Source: Bacillota bacterium
Lineage (GTDB): Bacteria > Bacillota > Clostridia > Saccharofermentanales > DTU023
DNA length: 15,061 nt
Direction: 5' to 3'
NCBI GenBank assembly: GCA_023388605.1
Contig: JAEWFX010000003.1
Coordinates: forward strand, 1 to 15,061
Shown here: in pieces, positions 5,943 to 13,841 of the stretch
How the letters are laid out: the number at the start of each line of letters is the position of its first letter
How positions within the stretch are numbered: the stretch's first letter is position 1
The notes under the pieces: model-generated
The model's database searches: none
Seen by the model: only the letters and a program-made list of their open reading frames with translations
What the model was told of the DNA's origin: nothing
Made by a program: the position numbers and the translations under genes

Positions 5943-7256
5943 ATGTTTTGGCGAATGGTAAAAGGTTCCTTACGTTATCAAAACAGCAAGATGCTTCTCA
6001 TCGCATTTACAGTGGCACTGGGTGTATCTTTGGCGACAGCGATGCTAAATGTTCTGTTAGGCGTGGGCGATAAAGTAAACGAAGAGCTCAAATCTTACGG
6101 AGCCAACATCAATGTTTTGCCGAAAGAAGCTTCTCTGATCAACGAATTATATGATGTTGGTGAAGCTGACAATACTGGTGGAGCTTATCTTTTAGAAGAA
6201 GAGCTGCCAAAAATCAAAACAATTTTTTGGTCATACAATATCGTCGATTACACTCCCTACTTAGTCGATAAAGCACAATTAGCCATATCCGATCAAACAA
6301 CCACAAAAGAAATAAATATTTTGGGGACATGGTTTGATCATGAAGTGAAGGTGCCAACTGGTGAAAATGTACATACGGGTATGATGCGTATGAAAAACTG
6401 GTGGCAAGTTGAGGGTGAATGGCTGCAGGACAGCGATACTGATCAAGTGATGATCGGTAGTGAACTCGCGGAGAAGCAACAGCTGAAGCTCGGTGATCAA
6501 GTAACTGTCACTGGTAGCGATCGCAGCACGGGTGAAGAGGTGAATAAAAACTTTACGGTCAAAGGAATTTTTACCTCTGGTGACCGTGACGATGAGTATT
6601 TATATGTCCCCCTGGCAGTAGCACAAGAACTGAACGGAGAACAGGGTAAAATTAGCCGTATCGAAGTCTCTGCACTCACTACTCCCGACAATGATCTGGC
6701 ACGAAAAGCAGCGAAGAATCCCAAGCAGTTGACCATCAAAGAATGGGAAGTGTGGTATTGCACCGCCTATGTTTCAGCTATTAGCTATCAGCTGCAAGAA
6801 GTTTTGACGGACGCTGTAGCTAAGCCCATACGCCAAGTGGCGGAGAGCGAAGGCGTCATCCTCGATAAGGTGCAGCTATTGATGTTGTTGATAACTGTGC
6901 TAGCGATGCTGGGTTCAGCTATGGGTATATCTAATTTGATCACTGCAGGTGTGATGGAACGAAGTGCAGAAATAGGTTTATTCAAGGCGATAGGTTCCTT
7001 TAATCTACCGATTGTCCGCACCATTCTAACTGAGACAGTGATCACTGGTCTAATCGGAGGAGTACTAGGCTATTTCTGCGGCTTAGGTTTTACTCAGATT
7101 ATAGGTTATACCGTATTTGGCTCTGCCATTGCCCCCTCGCCTATCGTAGTACCTCTGATCGTAGTCATGGTGGTCATAGTTGTATTGCTCGGTAGCATTC
7201 CTGCCATCCGCTATCTTTTATCACTTGATCCAGGAGATGTCTTACACGGCAAATAG
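5943..7256 (+). CDS. MacB/FtsX-type ABC transporter permease 1 of the iron system
   Basis: This 437-residue permease has the MacB-type layout: one N-terminal membrane helix (about 17-39), a large extracytoplasmic domain, and three C-terminal helices (about 308-335, 350-380 and 395-425). The extracytoplasmic domain opens with SYGANINVLP (51-60). The cytosolic loop after the second helix contains ERSAEIGLFKAIG, the coupling segment typical of the family. AGAGG stands 5 nt before the chosen ATG at 5943; a GTG two codons earlier would overlap that site. It begins 8 nt after the DUF2318 stop. By position it matches Cj1661 of the Campylobacter p19 locus. Such permeases usually work by mechanotransmission rather than by passing a substrate through a pore, so the cargo is unclear. 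It may couple ATP hydrolysis to iron release or delivery outside the cell. Confidence 0.88.
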   Translation: MFWRMVKGSLRYQNSKMLLIAFTVALGVSLATAMLNVLLGVGDKVNEELKSYGANINVLPKEASLINELYDVGEADNTGGAYLLEEELPKIKTIFWSYNIVDYTPYLVDKAQLAISDQTTTKEINILGTWFDHEVKVPTGENVHTGMMRMKNWWQVEGEWLQDSDTDQVMIGSELAEKQQLKLGDQVTVTGSDRSTGEEVNKNFTVKGIFTSGDRDDEYLYVPLAVAQELNGEQGKISRIEVSALTTPDNDLARKAAKNPKQLTIKEWEVWYCTAYVSAISYQLQEVLTDAVAKPIRQVAESEGVILDKVQLLMLLITVLAMLGSAMGISNLITAGVMERSAEIGLFKAIGSFNLPIVRTILTETVITGLIGGVLGYFCGLGFTQIIGYTVFGSAIAPSPIVVPLIVVMVVIVVLLGSIPAIRYLLSLDPGDVLHGK

Positions 7257-7263
7257 GTGCAGT

Positions 7264-8478
7264 ATGAAGAATTTTCGTTTTTATCTACACATGATTATCG
7301 CTTCGCTGCTGCGCCGTCGTTCGCGGATGCTAGTGGCGATGTTGGCTGTCGCAATCGGTTCAACCATACTCTGCGGTCTTTTGTTGATCTACTACGATGT
7401 GCCACAACAACTCGCTAAGGAATTTCGTTCCTATGGCGCTAACTTGATTATTTTACCTGCTGATGCCAGCAAGGCTAAGCTCGATCAACAGACTTTGCAA
7501 GCACTAGACCAGGTTATTCCGCCTGACAAGACAGTCGGCAAGGCTCCCTATACTTATCATCAAGGCAAAATCAATGAACAGCCGTATATGTTGGCTGCGA
7601 CAGATTTTGCACAAGCACAAGCAAATAGCCCTTACTGGCTGGTAGATGGTGTTTGGCCAAAGGAAGATCGAGAGGTTTTGCTCGGCAGAGAAGTGGCGAG
7701 CGCGGTCGGTCTATCTGTAGGCGATAGCTTCCAGTTAGCTGTTATCTCAGATGAAGAAGCGGCAAAAAGTGGTGATGATAAGAAGCAAGAAGCAGGATCC
7801 AACAGTCAGAGCATCATCGATCTCAACAAAAATATGACCGTTAAGGATATGAAGGTGACGGGCATCGTAACTACAGGTGGTGCAGAAGAATCCTTGATCT
7901 TCATGAGTTTTGCGACGCTCAAGATATTGGTGCCTGATTATGATGATAGTATCGATGTGATCGAGTGTAGCGTGGAGGGAGATAGCGATTTCTTACAGCA
8001 AGTGGTATCTGACATCAACAGAGATTTCCCCCAGGTCACTACTCGCTTAGCGCAGCGATTAACTGCTTCACAGGATAAAGTTTTAGCTAAGCTGCAGAGT
8101 TTGGTCTGGATTGTCACCATCATTGTTCTGAGTTTAACTATGATCTCTGTATCCACCACTATGATGGCAGTAGTCGCCGAACGTCGCAAAGAGATCGGAC
8201 TCAAAAAAGCTCTAGGTGCATCTGACAGCAGTGTCGTCAAAGACTTCCTGGGTGAAGGAACTATCCTCGGTTTGGTCGGAGGTGCCTTTGGCTCGTTATT
8301 CGGTTTCTTATTTGCCCGCCAAGTGAGCATCAGTGTGTTCGCAAGATCCATTGATTTCCGTCCAGCAGTTGTACCCATCACCATTATTTTAACGGCTTTG
8401 ATCACAGTTATCGCCTGCCTCTACCCTGTGCGAAAAACTTTAGAAATCAAGCCTGCCATCGTGTTGAAGGGTGAATAA
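7264..8478 (+). CDS. MacB/FtsX-type ABC transporter permease 2 of the iron system
   Basis: This 404-residue paralogue of the preceding permease has the same topology: a helix at about 22-44, an extracytoplasmic domain opening with SYGANLIILP (56-65), and three C-terminal helices. The coupling loop reads ERRKEIGLKKALGAS. The start ATG at 7264 lies 7 nt after the upstream stop, and AGGTG overlaps that stop codon, so the two genes are translationally coupled and probably form a 1:1 heterodimer. An open frame extends upstream, but it only reads through the end of permease 1 and has no better start. It corresponds to Cj1662 by order. No membrane-fusion protein of the MacA type is encoded nearby, which argues against a tripartite drug exporter. 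Confidence 0.88.
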   Translation: MKNFRFYLHMIIASLLRRRSRMLVAMLAVAIGSTILCGLLLIYYDVPQQLAKEFRSYGANLIILPADASKAKLDQQTLQALDQVIPPDKTVGKAPYTYHQGKINEQPYMLAATDFAQAQANSPYWLVDGVWPKEDREVLLGREVASAVGLSVGDSFQLAVISDEEAAKSGDDKKQEAGSNSQSIIDLNKNMTVKDMKVTGIVTTGGAEESLIFMSFATLKILVPDYDDSIDVIECSVEGDSDFLQQVVSDINRDFPQVTTRLAQRLTASQDKVLAKLQSLVWIVTIIVLSLTMISVSTTMMAVVAERRKEIGLKKALGASDSSVVKDFLGEGTILGLVGGAFGSLFGFLFARQVSISVFARSIDFRPAVVPITIILTALITVIACLYPVRKTLEIKPAIVLKGE

Positions 8479-8523
8479 TTTTAGAAAAATAGTCATTACT
8501 CATATAACTCAAAGGAGAATGAG

Positions 8524-9228
8524 ATGAGCAACCATAAGTATATTTTAGAATTAGATCAGGTTTCCAAGATATACGGCGATCTCCATGCCCTCGATCAAGT
8601 TAGCTTACAGGTCGAGGAAGGAGAATGGCTGGCGATTATGGGTCCGTCCGGATCAGGTAAAACTACCTTGATGAATATCGCTGGCAGTATGGATACGCCT
8701 AGCAAGGGAAAAGTGATTTTAGATGGTCAAGATATTTCGCAAGAATCTGCGAGAAATCTGACCAAAATCCGTCGTGACAAAATCGGATTGATCTTTCAAC
8801 AATTTCACTTGGTTTCCTATCTCACAGCTCTCGAAAACGTTATGTTAGCCCAGTATTTTCATAGCTTAACTGACGAAGAAGAGGCTATGGAAGCACTGGC
8901 ACAAGTGGGTTTAGCTGAGAGAGCCAAACACCTACCGGCTCAGCTTTCTGGTGGTGAACAGCAACGTGTCTGTATCGCTCGTGCTCTGATCAATCACCCA
9001 CGCATTTTGTTGGCTGATGAGCCTACAGGTAACTTGGACGAAAAAAATGAGCAGCTGGTGTTGGAGATTTTCGATAAGTTGCATCGTGCAGGTTCAAGCA
9101 TTATTGTAGTAACTCACGATCCGACAGTGGCGATTAAAGCTGAACGCAAAATTGTACTAGAGCATGGCCGTATCGCTGAAGATGTCGATCAAGGCATACG
9201 CCGTCATACTTTTGGAGGTAAAAAATGA
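8524..9228 (+). CDS. ABC transporter ATP-binding protein, MacB/LolD type
   Basis: This is a 234-residue cytosolic ATPase. All motifs are intact: Walker A GPSGSGKTT (Lys46), Q-loop FQQFHLVSYLTALENV, signature LSGGEQQR (141-148), Walker B ILLADEPT (Asp165, Glu166) and switch THD with His198. The DEPTGNLD block and the size place it with the MacB/LolD/FtsE-type ATPases that pair with MacB-fold permeases. AAAGGAG stands about 8 nt before the ATG. It is the only ATPase in the operon, so it must serve permeases 1 and 2 and perhaps also the third permease at 10157. It matches Cj1663 by order. Its last codon overlaps the FMN-binding lipoprotein gene by 4 nt (ATGA), a sign of tight coupling. Confidence 0.93.
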   Translation: MSNHKYILELDQVSKIYGDLHALDQVSLQVEEGEWLAIMGPSGSGKTTLMNIAGSMDTPSKGKVILDGQDISQESARNLTKIRRDKIGLIFQQFHLVSYLTALENVMLAQYFHSLTDEEEAMEALAQVGLAERAKHLPAQLSGGEQQRVCIARALINHPRILLADEPTGNLDEKNEQLVLEIFDKLHRAGSSIIVVTHDPTVAIKAERKIVLEHGRIAEDVDQGIRRHTFGGKK

Positions 9229-9647
9229 AAAAAATATTGATCACTCTCCTATTGATTTTATGTGTATTGGCCGTAGTCGGTTGTGGTCAAAAGTCTGCTG
9301 AGGCAAGCTATACAGATGGCACTTATACTGCGAAGAGCGACTCACAGGACGAGCGCGGTGGCTATGGTGAGGTCGAGATCATTGTAGATGGCGGCAAAAT
9401 CAGTCAAGTAGATTTTAAGACTTATAACAAAGATGGCTCAGTCAAGGATGAAACTTACGGTCAAGGTCTTCCTGAAGGTCAATACAAAATAGCTCAGAGT
9501 TCGATCGCTGCTAACGCAGAATACGCTAAACAATTAGTCGAATATCAGCAATTGATCGATGTCGATGCTGTTAGCGGTGCAACCTGGAATTATCAGCTGT
9601 TTCAGGATGCAGTCGAAAAAGCTCTCAAGCAAGCACAGGCTAAATAA
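9225..9647 (+). CDS. FMN-binding domain lipoprotein (predicted covalently flavinylated)
   Basis: This 140-residue protein is exported and lipid-anchored. Residues 1-19 are a signal peptide with the lipobox VVGC (Cys20). The rest is a single FMN-binding domain with the repeating YTDGTYTA, VEIIVDGGKISQVDF and QYKIAQSSIAANAEYAK-type segments of the family. The flavinylation motif is present as DAVSGAT (Asp114 to Thr120). In related proteins, ApbE attaches FMN through a phosphoester bond to this threonine. No apbE gene lies in the window, so it must be elsewhere if the modification occurs. GGAGG stands 6 nt before the ATG, and the gene overlaps the ATPase gene by 4 nt. Its place in an iron-uptake operon points to extracytoplasmic electron transfer, for example reduction of Fe(III) or of cysteines in its neighbours. 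That role is inferred. Confidence 0.9.
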   Translation: MKKILITLLLILCVLAVVGCGQKSAEASYTDGTYTAKSDSQDERGGYGEVEIIVDGGKISQVDFKTYNKDGSVKDETYGQGLPEGQYKIAQSSIAANAEYAKQLVEYQQLIDVDAVSGATWNYQLFQDAVEKALKQAQAK

Positions 9648-9701
9648 TCTCTCTTAGTTAAAAAGGACGTGAGTTCTCAATTTCCGGGAAAGGGATCACA
9701 C

Positions 9702-10133
9702 ATGCATAATTTTAAACAACTACTACTTTTGCGTATTTTACCGATAATCATCGCTCTGCTAGGCTTAGGCATCGCTTTTGCTCCTCAGACACTGGTGCCT
9801 GTTTGTCCGATCCACGATGGACATGTCATGAAATGTCACTGGTCAGCGCAGGCTGAACTCGGTGTGGGAATTGTGATATTTCTACACGGTTTCATCTTGC
9901 TCATCATCCGCAAATTCGGACGAGCTGAGGGAGGATTTTCTGTTTTCACTTTAGCTTTGCTTTCTCTCGCCATACCCAAATTTTTGATCGGCGGTTGTAA
10001 TAATCCCGATATGATGTGCCAAGCTCGTACTTTCCCTGTACTCTATCTTTTAGGTTTCCTCACCGCGATCGCCGGCGGGTTGCTATTATGTTTAAGCAAT
10101 GATGAGGATGCTAAAGAAGTGAGTCGAGATTAG
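9702..10133 (+). CDS. DUF4418 family four-helix membrane protein with paired cysteines
   Basis: This 143-residue protein has four membrane helices (about 12-28, 52-69, 79-96 and 111-129). With the basic N-terminus inside, both long loops face outward. Each carries a cysteine pair: VCPIHDGHVMKCHW (Cys35, Cys45, with His38, His41 and His46) and GGCNNPDMMCQ (Cys99, Cys106). This pattern fits DUF4418, a family of unknown function often found next to MacB-type permeases. Four outward cysteines could form disulfides or bind a metal or cluster. I chose the ATG at 9702 because AAAGGGA lies 6 nt upstream. A GTG at 9669 is only 1 nt from its own A/G-rich site and would add a tail with no family support. 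The operon context suggests a redox or metal-handling job linked to the flavoprotein before it and the permease after it. Confidence 0.82.
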   Translation: MHNFKQLLLLRILPIIIALLGLGIAFAPQTLVPVCPIHDGHVMKCHWSAQAELGVGIVIFLHGFILLIIRKFGRAEGGFSVFTLALLSLAIPKFLIGGCNNPDMMCQARTFPVLYLLGFLTAIAGGLLLCLSNDEDAKEVSRD

Positions 10134-10156
10134 ATTACAGATAGAGTTAAGACTTA

Positions 10157-11425
10157 GTGCAAACGAAAAAAGTGAAAAATACAAAGAGCCAGAAAAAAGT
10201 CCTGACTGCTCATCGTCTAGCTCGACTAAGTGTAAAGCGTAGATCTGGTCGCAATATTAAACTTTCTTTATTGGTAGGCGTCCTCGCTCTGATTTTATTC
10301 TGTACTAGCTACTTGAATACGGCTCTAGGCAGAGGTATCGAGAGCATGTCAGACCGTCTAGGGGCAGATGTTTTGGTTGTGCCTGCTGGTTACGATAGCA
10401 ATCTAAAAGGTGCTATTTTACGCGGAGAACCCAGTGAATTCTACCTACCTTATGAATATATTGAGGAAGTGCAGAGTTTGCCTGGTGTGGAGCAGGCGTC
10501 ACCTCAATTATTCATCATGTCTTTATCTGCATCCTGTTGTTCTCTGCCCGTCCAGTTAATCGGTTTTGAGCAGGATACAGATTTCAATGTGCGTTCATGG
10601 CTGCGTCGCCTAGATATCGATAATATGTCGGATAACCAGGTGATTGTAGGCGACTACATAAATTCGACGGTGGGAGATAAGCTTAAATTTTTCAACCATG
10701 AATTTGAGATCGTCGGCAAGCTGGAGAGCACTGGCACTGGTTTCGATAGCTCGGTCTTCATGACTATGGAAGCAGCTCAAAGTATTTTGCGACACGACTT
10801 TTTTGTCAAAGAAATCAGTGAAAAAGCACAAGCACAACAGCAGATAGATCCGACGAAGACTAAAGCAGTATCGACGATATTGGTGAAAAAGACCTCCGGT
10901 ACAGATTCAGGGGAATTGGCGCGTTCTATCAACGAGCATTTTCGTGGTCGTCAAGTATATGGTCTGACTACACAGAATTTGCTGGGAGAAGTCGCTACCA
11001 AATTTCAGTCATTAAAGATTTTCAGTGTCACAACCTCTGTATTGCTCTGGTTGCTCAGCTGTCTGGTGTTACATTTCGCATTTGCCGCTATGTTCAAGGA
11101 GCGTGAAAAAGAATTCAGCATGCTTTTGGTGCTGGGATCAGGTAAAAACTATGTCAGACGTCTGATCTTGATCGAGACTATTCTGATCTGTCTGAGAGGA
11201 TCTCTTATCGGTGTCAGTATAGGTTTTTTCTTCTGCTATTTCTTCAACAATCTATTGAGCACTATTTGGGCTCTGCCCTGGATACAGATTCCCTTGTGGG
11301 GCGGCCTGTCGATTGCACTAGCTACATTGTTATTGTCTACGATCACTGGTCCTTTGGCTGGTATCAGTTTTTGTCGTCAACTTTTGCGCAGAGAACCTTA
11401 TCTAGCTCTCAATCGTCAGGATTGA
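10157..11425 (+). CDS. MacB/FtsX-type ABC transporter permease 3 with outward CC motif
   Basis: This 422-residue permease has a highly basic cytosolic tail (residues 4-35), a helix at about 36-54, an extracytoplasmic domain opening with RLGADVLVVP (67-76), and three C-terminal helices. The domain start resembles SYGAN-x-x-x-LP of permeases 1 and 2, so the three are distant paralogues. A cysteine pair (Cys127, Cys128, in SASCCSLPVQLIGF) lies outside the membrane and is absent from the other two. The GTG at 10157 is the first plausible start; no strong ribosome binding site precedes it, and a second GTG at 10172 is possible. It lies 23 nt after the DUF4418 gene, a pairing I would expect to be conserved. 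No separate ATPase follows, so it may share the ATPase at 8524. The function is inferred from the operon only. Confidence 0.82.
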   Translation: MQTKKVKNTKSQKKVLTAHRLARLSVKRRSGRNIKLSLLVGVLALILFCTSYLNTALGRGIESMSDRLGADVLVVPAGYDSNLKGAILRGEPSEFYLPYEYIEEVQSLPGVEQASPQLFIMSLSASCCSLPVQLIGFEQDTDFNVRSWLRRLDIDNMSDNQVIVGDYINSTVGDKLKFFNHEFEIVGKLESTGTGFDSSVFMTMEAAQSILRHDFFVKEISEKAQAQQQIDPTKTKAVSTILVKKTSGTDSGELARSINEHFRGRQVYGLTTQNLLGEVATKFQSLKIFSVTTSVLLWLLSCLVLHFAFAAMFKEREKEFSMLLVLGSGKNYVRRLILIETILICLRGSLIGVSIGFFFCYFFNNLLSTIWALPWIQIPLWGGLSIALATLLLSTITGPLAGISFCRQLLRREPYLALNRQD

Positions 11426-11432
11426 GAGCTAG
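11402..11432. terminator. 13-bp-stem hairpin across the stop codon of the last iron gene
   Basis: CTAGCTCTCAATC (11402-11414) pairs perfectly with GATTGAGAGCTAG (11420-11432) around the loop GTCAG. The stop codon TGA (11423-11425) lies in the 3' arm. It sits between convergent genes: the iron operon from the left and the phosphatase from the right. No T-run follows on either strand, so it is not a textbook intrinsic terminator. It may act in both directions, with help, or protect mRNA 3' ends. Confidence 0.5.
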
Positions 11433-11461
11433 TGATAGCTACTTCACAAAGATAGATACCG

Positions 11462-11953
11462 CTACAGTGTGCCGTTTTTCAATCTATCGAAAATATGTCG
11501 TACTCCACGCTCGATGTCCGTAAAGCAAGTCGTAAAGTCACGTGTATACCAAGGATCGTCGATCTCATGTTCCAGCAACTGTTCACAGTGCACAGTAGGT
11601 TTGAGGTTGTGGTAACGCTCTAAGTTCAGACGATTGCGTTCGTCCATATAAAAGAGATAGCAATTGTCTGCTTGATCTTCTGGACGCAAAAACGAGGCTA
11701 CCTTGTCAGCCAAATATTTTTGCGGTTTAAAGCCTTGTTTTTCAAGTTCTTTGATCGTCAGCGGATAAGGAGGATCGCCCAGAGCTTCACGGCTCACGGC
11801 ACGACTACTAAAAACAACTTCCCCATATTCCTCAGCCACTTGATCCTGAAGGTTTTCACGTTCAAATAGTTCTTTGGCAATACCTTCAGCCATGGTGCTA
11901 CGGCAGATATTACCATGGCACAAAAAGATAATTTTCGTCTGTTTATTTCTCAT
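11462..11953 (-). CDS. Low-molecular-weight protein-tyrosine phosphatase family
   Basis: This cytosolic 163-residue enzyme is predicted to hydrolyse phosphotyrosine, or possibly phosphoarginine as in some Gram-positive relatives. The P-loop CHGNICRS (Cys12 nucleophile, Arg18) fits the C-x5-R signature and is placed at the very N-terminus, as in the family. The general acid is Asp133 in DDPWYTRDF near the C-terminus. Three in-frame ATG codons can start it, at 11953, 11971 and 11983, and none has a clear ribosome binding site. I chose 11953 because MRNKQTKIIFLCHGN matches the usual family length; the longer forms add 6 or 10 residues. It converges on the iron operon and is divergent from the ribokinase gene. 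Context gives no clue to the substrate. Confidence 0.9.
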   Translation of the reverse strand: MRNKQTKIIFLCHGNICRSTMAEGIAKELFERENLQDQVAEEYGEVVFSSRAVSREALGDPPYPLTIKELEKQGFKPQKYLADKVASFLRPEDQADNCYLFYMDERNRLNLERYHNLKPTVHCEQLLEHEIDDPWYTRDFTTCFTDIERGVRHIFDRLKNGTL

Positions 11954-12026
11954 AGAGTAAGTATAGCTCATCGTCCACTTCATTGTGTTAATCTATGGAA
12001 GGAAGTGTTGTGCGGAGGCTGCGAAT

Positions 12027-12992
12027 ATGGATCCGATCAAAGTTTTGAATTTTGGTTCATTGAATCTAGACAAGTGCTATTCAGTCGAGGATTTTGTACA
12101 GGAGGGCGAGACCATAGCTGCGAGTAAAGTTGAAACTTTTGCTGGCGGAAAAGGCTTGAATCAAGCGATAGCACTAGCTCGTGCAGGTCAGCAGGTCTGG
12201 CAAGCAGGCGGCGTAGGTCAAGATGGCGAGCTTCTATTATCTACTTTGTCTGAAGCAGGTGTAGATATTTCTCTGCTTGCAAAACGCGAAGAGCCTTGTG
12301 GCCACGCCATTATCCAAGTCAATGACCAGGGTAAAAACTGCATCATCATCTATGCCGGAGCTAATTTTGGCAACACTGCTACTTACATAGAACACGTACT
12401 AGGCCATTTCAGTGCTGGCGATTGGATCTTGCTTCAGAATGAGATAGATAACAACGCTGAGATTATCAGACAGGCCAAAGCAAAAGGATTAAAAATAGCG
12501 CTTAATCCTTCACCTCTCAATCAGCATATTTTCGCTTTACCCCTCAAAGATATTGATCTGTTTTTACTCAACGAGCATGAGGCGCAGGCTTTGATCACAC
12601 AATTTCAAAGGCCTGCGAACACCAGTGAGCCCGAGAATATGTTAGAAGAGCTACAAAGCTTGTTTCCAACAGCAGGAATTGTGTTGACTTTAGGCAAAGA
12701 TGGCAGTATCGCTACAATGCCTTCAAATAGAGATGATGACGGAGAGGTTAACGGAGGAGTTGTCCGCCAAGAGATCTATCCGACGGAAGTTGTAGATACT
12801 ACTGCAGCCGGTGATACTTTCACAGGTTTTTTCTTACAGTCGATTATCGCTGGTCAAGATCTAGACCTGGCTCTGAAAATTGCTACAGCAGCTTCGAGCA
12901 TAGCCGTGTCACGTCGCGGTGCTGCACCATCCATCCCTCTGCGAGCAGAAGTTCAGCAAAAACTTGCCGAACTAGGCGTCATCAGTGAATAA
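12027..12992 (+). CDS. rbsK: Ribokinase (PfkB family sugar kinase)
   Basis: This 321-residue cytosolic kinase is predicted to phosphorylate ribose at O5 with ATP. The N-terminal sugar site has FGSLNLD (Asp15) and the ribokinase box GGKGLNQA (40-47). The commoner form is GGKGANQA, so Leu44 is slightly unusual. The centre has YAGAN, and NPSP and NEHEA follow. The C-terminal PfkB signature VVDTTAAGDTF holds the catalytic base Asp263. GGAGG stands 8 nt before the ATG at 12027. An open frame extends upstream to a GTG at 11985, but it adds an unconserved stretch that runs through the ribosome binding site. No ribose transporter, RbsD or LacI-type regulator gene is next to it. It may salvage ribose from nucleosides, which would suit the nucleobase permease nearby. 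Another pentose or nucleoside substrate cannot be excluded. Confidence 0.87.
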   Translation: MDPIKVLNFGSLNLDKCYSVEDFVQEGETIAASKVETFAGGKGLNQAIALARAGQQVWQAGGVGQDGELLLSTLSEAGVDISLLAKREEPCGHAIIQVNDQGKNCIIIYAGANFGNTATYIEHVLGHFSAGDWILLQNEIDNNAEIIRQAKAKGLKIALNPSPLNQHIFALPLKDIDLFLLNEHEAQALITQFQRPANTSEPENMLEELQSLFPTAGIVLTLGKDGSIATMPSNRDDDGEVNGGVVRQEIYPTEVVDTTAAGDTFTGFFLQSIIAGQDLDLALKIATAASSIAVSRRGAAPSIPLRAEVQQKLAELGVISE

Positions 12993-13022
12993 ATAAAAAA
13001 TAAACATCAGTAAAGGATTGTC

Positions 13023-13787
13023 ATGCTTAAATTTATTTCTTGGAATGTAAACGGTATACGAGCCGCTATCCGCAAGGGATTCATCGAGTCGATGAGTGCT
13101 TTAGATCCAGATTTCATCTGCCTACAGGAGATCAAATTGTCTGAAGGTCAGCTAGATCTCCATTACCCAGGCTATGAACAATATTATAACTACGCACAAC
13201 GCAAAGGTTATTCAGGTACAGCTATTTTCACCAAACATAAACCGTTATCTGTCAGCCATGGAATCGGTATCCCCGAGCATGATGACGAAGGTCGAGTGCT
13301 CTGTCTGGAATATCCGCATTTTTACTTGGTGACTGTCTATACCCCCAATTCTAAACGTGCTCTTGAGCGTCTAGATTATCGTCAGATTTGGGAAGATGTT
13401 TTCCTCGCTTATCTGAAGAGTTTGGAACAGCATAAGCCTGTGGTGGTCTGCGGTGACCTCAATGTCGCACACCGTGACATCGACTTAGCAAATCCTAAGA
13501 CCAATCATCGCAGTGCTGGTTTTACGGATGAAGAACGTGCCAAATTTGTACAATTGCTCGATGCAGGCATGATCGATACCTACAGACATTTCTATCCCGA
13601 TAAAACTGAAGTTTATAGCTGGTGGTCAAACTTTGCGAAATCACGTGAACGCAATATCGGTTGGAGAATCGACTACTTTTTGGTCTCGTCTTCCCTGCGT
13701 GATCGTTTAGTTGACGCCGATATCCATATGGACATTATGGGCTCTGATCATTGCCCGGTTGAGCTGAAGCTAGATTTTAATTTGTAA
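13023..13787 (+). CDS. xth: Exodeoxyribonuclease III (AP endonuclease, XthA/ExoA type)
   Basis: This 254-residue cytosolic DNA repair enzyme cleaves at abasic sites and removes 3' blocking groups, using Mg2+. Family blocks are complete and in order: KFISWNVNGIRAA (Asn8), CLQEIK with metal-binding Glu36, GYSGTAIFTK, CGDLNVAHRDIDLANPK (Asp145, Asn147), AGFTDEER, YSWWS, WRIDYFLVS and GSDHCPVEL (Asp242, His243). The length matches bacterial ExoIII/ExoA. The ATG has AAAGGA about 5 nt upstream and lies 30 nt after the ribokinase stop with no terminator between, so the two may share a transcript. No clear terminator follows. It is a housekeeping gene with no functional link to its neighbours. Confidence 0.96.
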   Translation: MLKFISWNVNGIRAAIRKGFIESMSALDPDFICLQEIKLSEGQLDLHYPGYEQYYNYAQRKGYSGTAIFTKHKPLSVSHGIGIPEHDDEGRVLCLEYPHFYLVTVYTPNSKRALERLDYRQIWEDVFLAYLKSLEQHKPVVVCGDLNVAHRDIDLANPKTNHRSAGFTDEERAKFVQLLDAGMIDTYRHFYPDKTEVYSWWSNFAKSRERNIGWRIDYFLVSSSLRDRLVDADIHMDIMGSDHCPVELKLDFNL

Positions 13788-13818
13788 TCTAATTGTTAAA
13801 ATCATGTTTTGATAGTGT

Positions 13819-13834
13819 ACGCAAACGTTGACGT
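13819..13834. promoter_or_regulatory. LacI/PurR-family-like operator upstream of the nucleobase permease
   Basis: ACGCAAACGTTGACGT is symmetric at 12 of 16 positions around a central CG, the layout of LacI-family operators. It differs by one base from the enteric PurR pattern ANGCAANCGNTTNCNT. It ends 7 nt before the -10 box at 13842, so a bound protein would cover the -35 region. Bacillus-type PurR uses a different box, so the regulator here would be a LacI-family protein, none of which is encoded in the window. Confidence 0.45.
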
Positions 13835-13841
13835 TAATAGG

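Noticed and set aside
5943..9228. MacAB-type macrolide or peptide exporter
   Set aside because: There is no membrane-fusion protein, the ATPase is a separate short protein, and the genes are embedded between DUF2318/P19/FTR1 and an FMN-binding lipoprotein, which is the order of iron-uptake loci.
13828..13833. TTGACG as the -35 box of the permease promoter
   Set aside because: It is only 8 nt from TATAAT, and at 17 nt spacing the next hexamer (GATTGC) is not a -10 box.
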